Shown: in pieces, positions 31,853-40,322 of the stretch
Numbering within the stretch: the stretch's first letter is position 1
Layout of the letters: each line of letters opens with the position of its first letter
Assembly (NCBI RefSeq): GCF_009711185.1
Contig: NZ_WMIF01000029.1
Location: 1-44,973, forward strand
Length of the DNA stretch: 44,973 nt
Direction of reading: 5' to 3'
Source: Paracoccus limosus
Lineage (GTDB): Bacteria > Pseudomonadota > Alphaproteobacteria > Rhodobacterales > Rhodobacteraceae
Notes under the pieces: generated by a model
What the model was told of the DNA's origin: nothing
The model's database searches: none
The model's input: the letters and a program-made list of their open reading frames with translations, nothing else
Made by a program: the position numbers and the translations under genes

Positions 31853-32866
31853 ATGCGAATGAAACTGAAGTCGATGCTGGCGGGCCTGATGCTGACCGCG
31901 GTGATGCCGCTGGCCGTGCAGGCCGAGATCCGCGAGCAAACGATCCGCTTTGCCAGCGCCGGCGCCGACGGCTCGCCCATCGTGCTGGGCATGCACAAAT
32001 TCGCCGAGATCGTGAAAGAGAAAAGCGGCGGCAAGATCGAGGTCAAGGTGTTCCCCGCAGGCATGCTGGGCGGCGACATGCAGACGATCACCTCATTGCA
32101 GGGGGGCGTCCTGCAGATGACGACGATGAACGCCGGCCTGCTGTCGGGGATCGCGCCCGATTTCGCGCTGCTGGACCTGCCCTTCCTGTTCAGCGCCCCC
32201 GCCGAGGTCGATGCCGTCATGAGCGGCGAGGTCGGCCAGAAACTGGCCGCCGAGCTGGACCCCAAGGGGCTGGTCGCCCTGTCCTATTGGGAGCTGGGCT
32301 TTCGCAACCTGACCAACAACCGCCACCCGGTCGCCAAGCTCGAAGATCTCTCGGGCCTGAAGATCCGCGTGGTGCAATCGCCGATCTATCTGGACATGTT
32401 CGGGGCGCTGGGGGCCAACCCGGTGCCGATGCCCTTCCCCGAGGTCTATACCGCGCTTGAAACCGGCACGGTCGACGGGCAGGAAAACCCGGCTGCCTCG
32501 ATCCTGACGGCCAAGCTGAACGAAGTTCAGAAATACATGACCATCACGCGGCACACCTATAACCCGCAGGTGGTGATGTTCTCGAAGAAACAATGGGAAA
32601 AGCTGGGCCCCGAGGAACAGAAGCTGCTGCAGGACGCCGCAGCCGAGGCCGGCACCTACCAGCGCCAGCTGGCCCGCGATGCCGATGCCAAGGCGGTCGC
32701 CGATCTCAAGGCCGCCGGCATGGAGGTCACCGAACTTTCCCCCGAAGAGCTGCAACGCTTCCGCGACAAGACCGCGCCGGTCGCCGAGAAATTCTCGGCC
32801 AGCGCCAACCCCGAACTGGTCAAACTGCTCAACGACACCATCGCCAGAACGCGCGGCGGCAACTGA
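31853..32866 (+). CDS. dctP: TRAP transporter substrate-binding protein (DctP)
   Basis: The 337-residue periplasmic protein has a Sec signal peptide (MLAGLMLTAVMPLAVQA, cleavage about residue 24). The mature part has IRFASAGADGSPIVLGMHKFAEIV, SYWELGFRNLTNN, the carboxylate-binding Arg in LKIRVVQSPIYLDMF and ETGTVDGQENPAASILT. Two ATGs six bases apart compete; the second (31853) has GGAGG at the better spacing of 8 bases, the first is at 31847. The binding of a carboxylate by the conserved Arg is a family feature. It feeds DctQM. The LxxxGAxPVPMPFPE block suggests the sugar-acid/sialic-type group rather than the classical C4-dicarboxylate group. Confidence 0.9.
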   Translation: MRMKLKSMLAGLMLTAVMPLAVQAEIREQTIRFASAGADGSPIVLGMHKFAEIVKEKSGGKIEVKVFPAGMLGGDMQTITSLQGGVLQMTTMNAGLLSGIAPDFALLDLPFLFSAPAEVDAVMSGEVGQKLAAELDPKGLVALSYWELGFRNLTNNRHPVAKLEDLSGLKIRVVQSPIYLDMFGALGANPVPMPFPEVYTALETGTVDGQENPAASILTAKLNEVQKYMTITRHTYNPQVVMFSKKQWEKLGPEEQKLLQDAAAEAGTYQRQLARDADAKAVADLKAAGMEVTELSPEELQRFRDKTAPVAEKFSASANPELVKLLNDTIARTRGGN

Positions 32867-32884
32867 GCGGCTGATCGCCCAAAG

Positions 32885-32907
32885 CCGCGCGGCGTGGTGT
32901 CGCGCGG
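32885..32907 (+). other. Hairpin between dctP and the aldolase gene
   Basis: CCGCGCG and CGCGCGG form a perfect 7-bp stem around 9 bases, 18 bases after dctP. There is no U-tract; it probably protects the dctP message end or lowers aldolase expression. Confidence 0.4.
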
Positions 32908-32923
32908 TTCCCCTTCGACCCGG

Positions 32924-33733
32924 ATGACAAAGATGTTTAGCAAGAACCGCCTCAAGGAACGCCTGCTTGCCGGCCAGCCCGCCTATGGGTGCTGGGTGGG
33001 CGGCGGCTCGCCCACCACTGCCGAGATCCTAGGCCATATCGGCTTTGATTTCCTGTTGGCGGATCATGAGCATGGCATCGGCGAAACGCGCGAGATCCTT
33101 GAGACGCTGCGCGCCATCGAGACCACGCCGACCCCGGCCATGGTCCGGGTGCCGTGGAACGACCACGTCTTCCTGAAACGCGTGCTGGATGCGGGCGTGC
33201 AATCGGTGATGATCCCTTCGGTCGAGACGGCCGAGGCGGCGCGCGCGGCCGTCGCCGCCTGCCTTTACCCGCCGCAGGGCATTCGCGGCTATGCCGCCGG
33301 CGTGGTGCGCGCCTCGACCTTTGGGCTGGAACCCGATTACATCCACAAGGCCAACCAGCAAATGCTGATCGCGCTGCAGGTGGAATCGCATGTCGCCGTC
33401 GCCAATATCGCCGAGATCGCGGCGACGCCGGGGGCCGACATCATCTTTATCGGCGTGAACGATCTGGCGGGCTCGATCGGCCGGCTGGAACAGACCGATC
33501 ATGCCGATGTGCAGGAACTGGTGCGCCGGGCCGAGACCGCGATCCGTGCCGCCGGCAAGATCTTGGGCACGGTGCCCCATGCCGGGGCCAGCGCCCGCGA
33601 CCTTTTCGCCCGCGGCCATCGTGTCGTTGCCGGGCCGCATGATGTCGCGCTGCTGCGCGATGCCGCCCGCGCCGTGCTCGACGATCATCGCAAGGCGACC
33701 GGCGCCGCGCAGGATCTGGCCCGCGCCTATTGA
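32924..33733 (+). CDS. HpcH/HpaI-family aldolase (2-keto-3-deoxy sugar-acid type)
   Basis: The 269-residue protein is a class II metal-dependent pyruvate aldolase. The catalytic His is in FLLADHEHG, Arg in MVRVPWND, and the metal ligands are Glu in LQVESHVAVANI and Asp in FIGVNDLAGSIG. These enzymes split 2-keto-3-deoxy acids (for example from glucarate, galactarate or rhamnonate) into pyruvate and an aldehyde. It is the last gene of the LacI-controlled TRAP operon, so it probably cleaves a compound derived from the imported acid. The ATG at 32924 was preferred over 32894 because homology begins at MFSKNRLKERL; the ATG at 32933 is also possible. No dehydratase gene is present beside it. Confidence 0.87.
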   Translation: MTKMFSKNRLKERLLAGQPAYGCWVGGGSPTTAEILGHIGFDFLLADHEHGIGETREILETLRAIETTPTPAMVRVPWNDHVFLKRVLDAGVQSVMIPSVETAEAARAAVAACLYPPQGIRGYAAGVVRASTFGLEPDYIHKANQQMLIALQVESHVAVANIAEIAATPGADIIFIGVNDLAGSIGRLEQTDHADVQELVRRAETAIRAAGKILGTVPHAGASARDLFARGHRVVAGPHDVALLRDAARAVLDDHRKATGAAQDLARAY

Positions 33734-33740
33734 CCCCAAG

Positions 33741-33764
33741 GCCCGGCGCCCGACGGCGCCGGGC
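33741..33764 (+). terminator. Strong hairpin after the aldolase gene
   Basis: GCCCGGCGCC and GGCGCCGGGC form a perfect 10-bp stem with a CGAC loop, 7 bases after the stop. It lacks a U-tract but is the best candidate for the operon's end. Confidence 0.5.
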
Positions 33765-33800
33765 ATCCCTGCGCCCCGCTTCGTCGCGCGCAAACAGGCA

Positions 33801-33832
33801 TCGACAATCGTCGCCCCACAAATTATCTATAA
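33801..33832 (+). promoter_or_regulatory. bioR promoter with overlapping BioR box
   Basis: TCGACA (33801-33806) and TATCTA (33824-33829) are 17 bases apart and would start transcription at about the ATG at 33836, giving a leaderless message. The BioR box TTATCTATAA (33823-33832) covers the -10 element, which indicates self-repression. Confidence 0.6.
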
Positions 33833-33835
33833 AAC

Positions 33836-34504
33836 ATGAGCACGAAATCCGAAGAGACCTTGGCCGCGCGCATCAGCCGCAGCCTCGCCGACCGCATCAT
33901 CGCGGGCGAGATCGCGCCGGGCGCCCGGCTGCGGCAAGATCACATCGCCGAGGAATTCGGCGCCAGCCACGTCCCCGTGCGCGAGGCCTTCCGGCGTCTT
34001 GAGGCGCAGGGGCTGGCGGTCAGCGAACCGCGCCGGGGTGTCCGGGTCGCCGCCTTTGACCTGTCCGAGGTGAAGGAGGTCGCCGAGATGCGCGCCGCGC
34101 TGGAGGTGCTGGCCCTGCGCCACGCTGCGCCGCATCTGACCCCGGCCATTCTGGATGCCGCCGAAGAAGCGACCAAGGCCGGCGACGATTCCCATGACGT
34201 GCGCTCGTGGGAGGAAGCCAACCGGCGCTTTCACCGGCTGATCATCGAACCCTGCCGGATGCCGCGCCTGCTGGCCGCCATCGACGACCTGCACGCGGCC
34301 AGCGCGCGATTCCTGTTCTCGGCCTGGCAATCGGATTGGGAAACCCGCACCGACCACGACCACCGCGCCATCCTCGTCGCGCTGCGCAAGGGCGACATCG
34401 ACACCGCCTGCGCGACGCTGGCGCGCCATGTGCAATGGGTCGGACATCGCCCGGTTCCCGTGGCGGGCGGGCGCAAGCGCGATGCTTTCGCGATAGTCGG
34501 CTAG
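33836..34504 (+). CDS. bioR: BioR, GntR-family repressor of biotin genes
   Basis: The 222-residue regulator has a GntR winged helix (RLRQDHIAEEFGASHVPVRE, about residues 31-50) and a C-terminal FCD-type ligand domain with NRRFHRLIIEP and DHDHRAI His residues. Assignment as BioR rests on the adjacent bioYBD genes and on copies of the alphaproteobacterial BioR box TTATCTATAA before both transcription units. One box lies only 3 bases before the ATG, and no ribosome site fits there, so translation is probably leaderless. BioR normally represses biotin synthesis and uptake genes in response to biotin status. The gene is separated from bioY by 88 bases. Confidence 0.88.
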   Translation: MSTKSEETLAARISRSLADRIIAGEIAPGARLRQDHIAEEFGASHVPVREAFRRLEAQGLAVSEPRRGVRVAAFDLSEVKEVAEMRAALEVLALRHAAPHLTPAILDAAEEATKAGDDSHDVRSWEEANRRFHRLIIEPCRMPRLLAAIDDLHAASARFLFSAWQSDWETRTDHDHRAILVALRKGDIDTACATLARHVQWVGHRPVPVAGGRKRDAFAIVG

Positions 34505-34506
34505 AA

Positions 34507-34516
34507 TTATCTATTA
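34507..34516 (+). promoter_or_regulatory. BioR box 1 upstream of bioY
   Basis: TTATCTATTA differs from the consensus TTATCTATAA at one position. It starts two bases after the bioR stop. Confidence 0.5.
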
Positions 34517-34550
34517 CACCACTTGCGGACCTGCCGGGTTTCTGGATTCA

Positions 34551-34560
34551 TTATAGATAT
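34551..34560 (-). promoter_or_regulatory. BioR box 2 upstream of bioY (inverted)
   Basis: Read on the minus strand the box is ATATCTATAA, one mismatch from consensus. It overlaps the expected -35 region of the bioY promoter. Confidence 0.5.
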
Positions 34561-34569
34561 CACTACAGA

Positions 34570-34580
34570 TTATCTATAAT
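34570..34580 (+). promoter_or_regulatory. BioR box 3 with the bioY -10 element
   Basis: TTATCTATAA (34570-34579) is the exact consensus. It includes most of TATAAT (34575-34580), a perfect -10 hexamer, so repressor binding would exclude RNA polymerase. Transcription should start near 34587. Confidence 0.65.
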
Positions 34581-34592
34581 ATGAGAGAGACC

Positions 34593-35159
34593 ATGAGCCA
34601 GACAAGCACCCTCGCCCGGCCGAATGTCCGCGCCCTGACCCGGATCGTGGCGACGATCATTCCCGGCGTCGCGCTGATCACACTTTGCGCCAAGCTGCAT
34701 GTGCCGTCCTGGCCGGTGCCGATGACGCTGCACACGCTGGCGGTCATGGGGCTGGCCATCGCGCTGGGGCCGCGCATGGCCACGGCGACCTTCCTGACCT
34801 ATCTGGCGGCGGGCGCCGCCGGACTGCCGGTGTTTTCCGGCACGCCCGAGCGTGGCATCGGTCTGACCTATATGGTCGGCCCGACCGGCGGCTATCTGCT
34901 GGGCTATCTGGTGGCCAGCTGGGTCACGGGCACGCTGGCGCGTGGTCGGGGCATGATTGGCAAGGTGCTGGCGATGCTGGCGGGGCTTGCTGTCACCTAC
35001 GGGTTCGGCCTGCCCTGGCTGGGCCTTTACGTCCCCGCCGGACAGGTCGTCGCCTTTGGCTTTTCGCCCTTCATCCTGGGCGATCTGATCAATATCGCCA
35101 TGGTGGCACTAGGCGCCGCGCTGATGCCCGCGCGGCTGGCGGCGAGGTTCGGTCGATGA
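34593..35159 (+). CDS. bioY: Biotin transporter substrate-binding subunit BioY
   Basis: The 188-residue integral membrane protein is the S-component that captures biotin. It shows [20 protein letters not shown], the [10 protein letters not shown] block, [14 protein letters not shown] and the C-terminal [17 protein letters not shown], all typical of BioY, with about six helices. I prefer the ATG at 34593, because the ATG at 34581 lies between the -10 element and the expected transcription start. The leader would then be only about 6 bases. No bioM/bioN energising genes are in the window; BioY can act alone or with a shared module. Its stop overlaps bioB (ATGA). Confidence 0.9.
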   Translation: MSQTSTLARPNVRALTRIVATIIPGVALITLCAKLHVPSWPVPMTLHTLAVMGLAIALGPRMATATFLTYLAAGAAGLPVFSGTPERGIGLTYMVGPTGGYLLGYLVASWVTGTLARGRGMIGKVLAMLAGLAVTYGFGLPWLGLYVPAGQVVAFGFSPFILGDLINIAMVALGAALMPARLAARFGR

Positions 35160-36160
35160 GCGCCGCGACCGACACCCCGCGCCACGACTGGACCGAGGCC
35201 GAGGCGCGGGCACTTTACGACCTGCCCTTTCCCGAGCTGTTGTTCCGCGCCCAGACCGTGCACCGGCGGAATTTCGACCCCGCCGAGATCGAGACGGCGA
35301 CGCTTTTGTCGATCAAGACCGGCGGCTGCCCCGAGGATTGCGGCTATTGCGCGCAAAGCGCCAAATGGGAGGGCGGCGTCAAGGCGGGCAAGCTGATGCA
35401 GGTCGACGCCGTGCTGGCTGAGGCCCGCCGCGCCCGCGACGGCGGCGCCACCCGCTTTTGCATGGGGGCGGCATGGCGCAGCCCCAAAGACCGCGACATG
35501 GATGCCGTCTGCGCCATGATCGCCGGGGTCAAGGCGCTGGGGCTGGAAACCTGCGTCACGCTGGGCATGCTGACCCCGCCGCAAGTCGAACAGCTGGCCG
35601 GGGCCGGGCTGGATTACTACAACCACAACATCGACAGCTCGCGCGAGTTCTACCCCCGGATCATCACCACGCGCAGCATGGACGACCGGCTGCAGACGCT
35701 GGCCCATGTCCGGGCGGGCGGCATCAAGGTCTGCTGCGGCGGCATCGTCGGCATGGGCGAAACGGTCGCGGACCGCATCTCGATGCTGGTCATGCTGGCC
35801 GGGCTGGAGCATCACCCCGAAAGCGTGCCGCTGAACATGTGGCAAAGGATCGAGGGTACGCCGGTCATGGCCATGGCGGAACCGGCGGGGGCGATCGCCT
35901 ATGCGCGGCTGGTGGCGCTGGCCCGCCTGCTGATGCCGCAAAGCGTGCTGCGGCTTTCGGCCGGGCGCAACGCCATGAGCGACGAGGCGCAGGTGCTGTG
36001 TTTTCTGGCCGGGGCGAACTCGATCTTTACCGGCGACGTGCTGCTGACCACCGAAAACCCGGGCCGTGACCGCGATGCGATGATGCTGGCCGAACTGGGA
36101 ATGCGCGCGGCGCGGCCGCAGCCGGCCCCCGCCTGCCCCAGCTGCGCCACCGCCACATGA
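35156..36160 (+). CDS. bioB: Biotin synthase
   Basis: The 334-residue radical-SAM enzyme inserts sulfur into dethiobiotin to make biotin. The SAM cluster motif is [12 protein letters not shown] (Cys58, Cys62, Cys65). Other conserved blocks are [62 protein letters not shown] and [14 protein letters not shown] with the Arg ligand of the [2Fe-2S] cluster. The normal length and all key residues are present. Its ATG overlaps the bioY stop and its stop overlaps bioD, so uptake and the last two synthetic steps are expressed as one BioR-controlled unit. Confidence 0.95.
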   Translation: MSAATDTPRHDWTEAEARALYDLPFPELLFRAQTVHRRNFDPAEIETATLLSIKTGGCPEDCGYCAQSAKWEGGVKAGKLMQVDAVLAEARRARDGGATRFCMGAAWRSPKDRDMDAVCAMIAGVKALGLETCVTLGMLTPPQVEQLAGAGLDYYNHNIDSSREFYPRIITTRSMDDRLQTLAHVRAGGIKVCCGGIVGMGETVADRISMLVMLAGLEHHPESVPLNMWQRIEGTPVMAMAEPAGAIAYARLVALARLLMPQSVLRLSAGRNAMSDEAQVLCFLAGANSIFTGDVLLTTENPGRDRDAMMLAELGMRAARPQPAPACPSCATAT

Positions 36161-36807
36161 GCGCCATTGTCGTCACCGGGACAGACACCGGCATCGGCAA
36201 AACCGTGTTCAGCGCCGGCCTCGCCGCATGGCTGGGGGCCAGCTATTGGAAACCTGTTCAGGCCGGGCTCGATGACGAAACCGACAGCGCAGCGGTGATG
36301 CGACTGGGCGGGCTAGGCGCCGACCGCATCCTGCCCGAAAGCTATCGGCTGCGCAGCCCCGTCTCGCCACAGCGGGCGGCCGAGATCGAGGGCATCGCCA
36401 TCGCGCCCATGGCAATGGCGGTGCCGCGCCTGCCCGGCCCCTTGGTGATCGAAGGTGCCGGCGGGGTGATGGTGCCGCTGACGCGGCAGATCACCTTTCT
36501 GGACCTGTTCGCGCACTGGCGCCGGCCGGTGGTGCTGTGCGCGCGCACCGGGCTGGGCACCATCAACCACACGCTGCTGTCGCTCAGGGCGTTGCGCGAC
36601 CGCCATGTCCCGGTGCTGGGCGTCGCCCTGATCGGCGCGGCCGAAGAGGCGACAGCGCGGATCATCGCCGAGCTCGGCAATGTCCGCATCCTTGGCCGCC
36701 TGCCCTGGATCGAGCCTTTGGACCGGGCGACGCTGAGCGCGGCTTTTGCCGCAGGCTTTGCCGATGCCCGGTTCGGATCGAGTGGGACGCGCCCAACCGA
36801 TTCATGA
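36157..36807 (+). CDS. bioD: Dethiobiotin synthase
   Basis: The 216-residue enzyme closes the ureido ring of 7,8-diaminopelargonate with CO2 and ATP to give dethiobiotin. It has the P-loop [11 protein letters not shown] (Lys15), [11 protein letters not shown], the Asp-containing [10 protein letters not shown] and the [10 protein letters not shown] motif. It is translationally coupled to bioB (ATGA). Neither bioA nor bioF follows, so earlier pelargonate steps must be encoded elsewhere or be absent. The C-terminal tail after FAAGF (about 12 residues) is not conserved. Confidence 0.92.
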   Translation: MSAIVVTGTDTGIGKTVFSAGLAAWLGASYWKPVQAGLDDETDSAAVMRLGGLGADRILPESYRLRSPVSPQRAAEIEGIAIAPMAMAVPRLPGPLVIEGAGGVMVPLTRQITFLDLFAHWRRPVVLCARTGLGTINHTLLSLRALRDRHVPVLGVALIGAAEEATARIIAELGNVRILGRLPWIEPLDRATLSAAFAAGFADARFGSSGTRPTDS

Positions 36808-36863
36808 GCGGCCGCCTGTTCAGGGCCTGTCCTTGTGCCCGATAAAGAACTGTCTCCGTTTCG

Positions 36864-36894
36864 GAAAAAGGAAAAGGCCCCGCGTGGCGGGGCC
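36864..36894 (-). terminator. Rho-independent terminator, minus strand, between bioD and the MFS gene
   Basis: GGCCCCGC and GCGGGGCC (36876-36894) form an 8-bp stem with a GTG loop. On the minus strand a TTTTCCTTTTT run follows at 36875-36865, which terminates the MFS gene. The stem may also help end the bio operon, although the plus strand has only CTTCCAGTCCTT after it. Confidence 0.75.
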
Positions 36895-36915
36895 CTTCCA
36901 GTCCTTATAGCCGGA

Positions 36916-38299
36916 TCAGCGGTTGGCCAGAGCCTCGGCGCGCAGGTGCTCGTAGGTCTGCGGGTCCAGCGGCACGGCGTCGGGCTTGCCCAGATCCTCC
37001 ATGCGCACCCGGAAGGTCTCGCGCGCCGAGAAGGCCGCCGCTGCCGCGATGCAGGTGATGGCAAAGGCGATCGAGCCCACCATCATCGGCACATTGGTCG
37101 AACCCGGAGGCGCCACGGTGGCAAACAGGGCCGGCAGCAGCGCGGTGATCGTGGTGCCGATGTTTTGCGAGATCGCCATCGACGACACACGGGTCCGGGT
37201 CGGGAACAGCTCGGGATAGAAGCTGGGGAAGGTCGCGTTGTAGCCTTGGTAGACCACGCCCCACATCAGCAGCGACATCAGGATCGCCAGAGGCACCGAA
37301 TGGATCGAGATGGCATAGAGATAGCCAAAGGCCAGCAGGCCCGAACCCAGCGCACCGACGATGATCGGCAGACGGCGCCCGATCTTGTCCGACAGGTTGC
37401 CCACCATCGGGATGATGACGCAGGCGAGGATATTGCCCATCACCGGGATCCACAGATAGACGTCCTTGGGGAAACCGATGCCATAGGCTGCCTGCACCGC
37501 ATAGGCGGCACCAAAGACGGTGGCGACGACCGGGATCGTGTTCATCAGCGCCATGCAGATGACGCGGATCATGTCGGGCCAGCTGGTCTGGATCGCCTCG
37601 ATCACCGGCGAGCGCGGCACCGATTGCCGGGCCTCTTCCTTTTGGAAGGCCGGGGTTTCCTCGACCTCGCGGCGGATGATCCAGCCGGCGACGATGACCA
37701 CGAAGCTCAGCAGGAACGGCACCCGCCAGCCCCAGCTGTTGAAGGCGTCGTCGGGCATGAAATGCGCCAGCGGCAGAAAGACGGCGGCGGCAAGGATCTG
37801 GCCGGCCTGCACGCCTTGCAGCGTGAAGCTGGCGAAAAAGCCGCGGCGGCCGATCGGCGCGTGCTCAAGCACCATCGAGCTGGCGCCCGAGATCTCGCCG
37901 GCAACGGCAAAGCCCTGGATCAGGCGCAGCACGACCAGAAGGATCGGGGCAAGGATGCCGACCTGCGAATAGGTCGGAAGCAAGCCGACCAGCAGGGTCG
38001 AGATGCCCATCAGGAACATGCACAGGATCAGCACGTTCTTGCGGCCATGGGTGTCACCCCAATGGCCCAGAACGAAGGCACCGATCGGGCGTGCGATATA
38101 GCCCACGCCATAGGTCGCCAGCGAGGCGATGATCGCCGTGCGCGGGTTCTCCGAAGGAAAGAACACCTGCGGGAACACCAGCGAGGCCGCAGTCGATGAA
38201 GAAATCGTAATATTCCAGCGCAGAGCCAATCCAGCCGCTGGCCGCGGCCTTGCTTGATTGACTCCGACCCTTCGACACGCCGGTCGATGAAGCGCTCAT
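36916..38299 (-). pseudogene. MFS transporter of the MHS (metabolite:H+ symporter) family, frameshifted
   Basis: Two frames together encode one MHS-type transporter related to ShiA, KgtP and ProP-like symporters. The first frame starts at the ATG at 38299 after AGGGGAGGA and gives AAASGWIGSALEYYDFFI, the standard start of helix 1. The second frame resumes with TAASLVFPQVFFPSENPRTA and runs to the stop at 36916, including YGVGYIARPIGAFVLGHWGD, GRKNVLIL and the ETPAFQKEE loop. At about 38188-38196 the frames are offset: the expected FFI-Y-G-TAASL is reduced to FFI, one G, then TAASL, consistent with a net loss of 5 bases. Either the gene is inactive or the assembly has an error. The rest is intact with twelve helices. 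Confidence 0.82.
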
Positions 38300-38965
38300 A
38301 AGCATTCCTCCCCTGATGGCGCCATTTCCCCCGCGCCACATGTGATGGCTCATAACTCGCAGGCAGTGGACCTTACGTCAAATATCCTTTGGCACCGATA
38401 CGTAACATGATGTTAATTTGCCGCCAGCGCGGGTGGGGATACCGCGATCAGCCGTTGTCGGGTCTGGAGCGGGTTCCCGCCTATAACAACATGAGATCAT
38501 TTAAAGACCACGGCCCGCGCATAGGCGGTGGTTACTGCGCCAAGGCGGCAGGCCTGAGTTAAGCAGCAGTCGAGAATCCGGGGCTTAGAACGACGTCGGG
38601 CCTATGCGCATCGGCGATTGTCAGGGGCATTCGGGCCTGCGCATCCTCGTCGCCGTGCCTCGCGATGTGCGAGTCTGCGCTGCTATCAATGCGCCGAACG
38701 GACGCCCCTTTCCTGCTCCCGGGGGCACCGTTTCAGTTCGGAGCGCGTCCATAGGTCGCTTTGAGAGTTGAGATAGCGGCCAAGCACCAGCCCAAGCTAC
38801 GAAGGGCACCAGGACCACGCCGGCTCAGCCGCGAGCGCAATGTGTCATAACCGCCCGGAGCGCCCGCCCGCGCGGCCCGGAAATCCGGGACGGCATGATC
38901 CCTCGCCGGCGGGGGGCAAAACCCGCAGCGCGTCTCCCACGCCCCGGCCCGCCCCACGCCTAGTG
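38300..38965. other. 666-base stretch without a recognisable gene
   Basis: No frame on either strand shows a known domain or a ribosome site. A 13-bp palindrome TAACAT-G-ATGTTA (38403-38415) lies about 104 bases before the MFS start and may be an operator. A 10-bp inverted repeat, GCGCATAGGC (38517-38526) and GCCTATGCGC (38600-38609), encloses 73 bases and could be a remnant of a small mobile element. AT-richer sequence around 38490-38510 could hold a promoter. I see no tRNA or known RNA fold. Confidence 0.4.
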
Positions 38966-40267
38966 TCAGGCTTTCCGCTTCAGGATGAAGGGCCGCGGCA
39001 ACTCATCATCGTGGCGTAGCAGCAGATCGTCGGTTTCGCTGGCCGTCAGCGGCGGCGAGACCGCCCTGCCCTGCACGGCGTTGAAGCCGATCTGCGACAG
39101 GAAGGATTTCTCCTCAAGGTTCAGCACGCCATCGGCCAGCGTCTTGAGCCGCAGATGTTCGGCCAGCGCCAGAATGGCAAGGATCATCCGCTGCTGGTCG
39201 GCGCGATGGTCGCAGCCGGCGACGAAACTGCGGCCGATCCGCACCCGGCCGACGCAAAAGCTGCGCAGATCGTCCAGCCCGGCGCTGGCCTGACCGAAAT
39301 TCCCGACGGCGATGCGGCAACCGGCGGCGGCCAGCCGCTGCAGCGTCGATGTGACCGGCACCCGGCCACCGACCCGGCCCAAAGGCTCGGTCACCTCGAT
39401 CTCGATGCGGTCGGGGGCCATGTCCAGCCGGTCCAGCTCCCACAGGAGGGCATCGGCAAGGCCGGGATCGGCCAGCTCGCGGTCGCTCAGCGAAACCGAA
39501 ACAAAGGGCACGCTGCGGCCCAGCCTGTCCCAGCCCGCCAGCGCGGCCAGTGCCTGACGCAGGATCAGGCGCGCGCAATCGGCCAGTGCCTCGCGGCCAA
39601 GGCGGGGGGCGACATCCTCGAAATCCAGCCGGCCCAGTTCGGGATGCATCACCTCGGCCACCACGGCCAAAGCCACCAGCGCCCCGGTGTCGCAGCAGAT
39701 CTGCGGCTGATAGCGCAGCGCGATCTGATCGGCGGCAAACAGCGGCTCGGCCCCGCCCAGCGGCAGGCCGTCGCCATCGGGATATTCGACGAAACGGATC
39801 TGACCGGTGGGGGTCAGCGGGCTGCAAGCCGCCAAGGCTTCGCGGCCAAAGCGGTAGAGCGCCTGCAATTCGGCCTCGCCACGCTCATCACCGACGATCA
39901 CCGCATTGACCACCGGCGTGACCCGGATATCGCCAAGGTCGAAATCCGACCGGCAGATCACCCCCAGCTGCGCCAGCAGACCCGGCAAGGCGCCGGTGCG
40001 CCGACGCAACATCGGCCCGCACAGTTCGGCCTGACCGGGAAAGCGGTCCTGCGGCAGAAAGCGCAGCTCGCTGGTCAGGCGCAGCGCCATCATCTCCATC
40101 ATCCGGTCCAGCAGCGCCGAGCCAAGGCTGGTGCAGAGCAGGTCGCGGTTTTCCACCCTGAGCACCAGCACCGCGCGCGAGCGGTCCCGCCCCGGCTGCC
40201 CGGTCGCGCCGCCCTTGACGATCTGCATCAATCTGGATGCCGCAGATGCGATTGCGTTGGCCATCAT
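38966..40267 (-). CDS. Degenerate EAL-domain protein, probably not a c-di-GMP phosphodiesterase
   Basis: The 433-residue protein has an N-terminal region of about 165 residues with a GGDEF-like fold trace (AVLVLRVENRDLL, GSALLDRMMEMMALRLTSEL) but no GG(D/E)EF. A C-terminal EAL-like domain (about 180-425) follows. Key catalytic positions have changed: the EAL motif reads AEVMHP, the DDFG motif reads VGNFGQASAGLDDL, and the later AEGVE motif reads ADGVLN, although IEIEVTE and VQGRAVSPP remain. Loss of these metal-binding acids predicts a non-catalytic protein that could bind c-di-GMP or a protein partner. No transmembrane helix or receiver domain is seen. It follows ttcA on the same strand after 55 bases. 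Start at 40267 or the ATG three bases later. Confidence 0.75.
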   Translation of the reverse strand: MMANAIASAASRLMQIVKGGATGQPGRDRSRAVLVLRVENRDLLCTSLGSALLDRMMEMMALRLTSELRFLPQDRFPGQAELCGPMLRRRTGALPGLLAQLGVICRSDFDLGDIRVTPVVNAVIVGDERGEAELQALYRFGREALAACSPLTPTGQIRFVEYPDGDGLPLGGAEPLFAADQIALRYQPQICCDTGALVALAVVAEVMHPELGRLDFEDVAPRLGREALADCARLILRQALAALAGWDRLGRSVPFVSVSLSDRELADPGLADALLWELDRLDMAPDRIEIEVTEPLGRVGGRVPVTSTLQRLAAAGCRIAVGNFGQASAGLDDLRSFCVGRVRIGRSFVAGCDHRADQQRMILAILALAEHLRLKTLADGVLNLEEKSFLSQIGFNAVQGRAVSPPLTASETDDLLLRHDDELPRPFILKRKA

Positions 40268-40322
40268 TCGTCCCGAATCAAGTTTCCTGACCCGAGCCTA
40301 GACCGATCCGCTTTTCGTTCCG

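Noticed and set aside
38621..38818. 65-codon minus-strand frame in the long gene-free stretch
   Set aside because: No recognisable similarity, no ribosome site and short length for a GC-rich genome, where such frames are common by chance.
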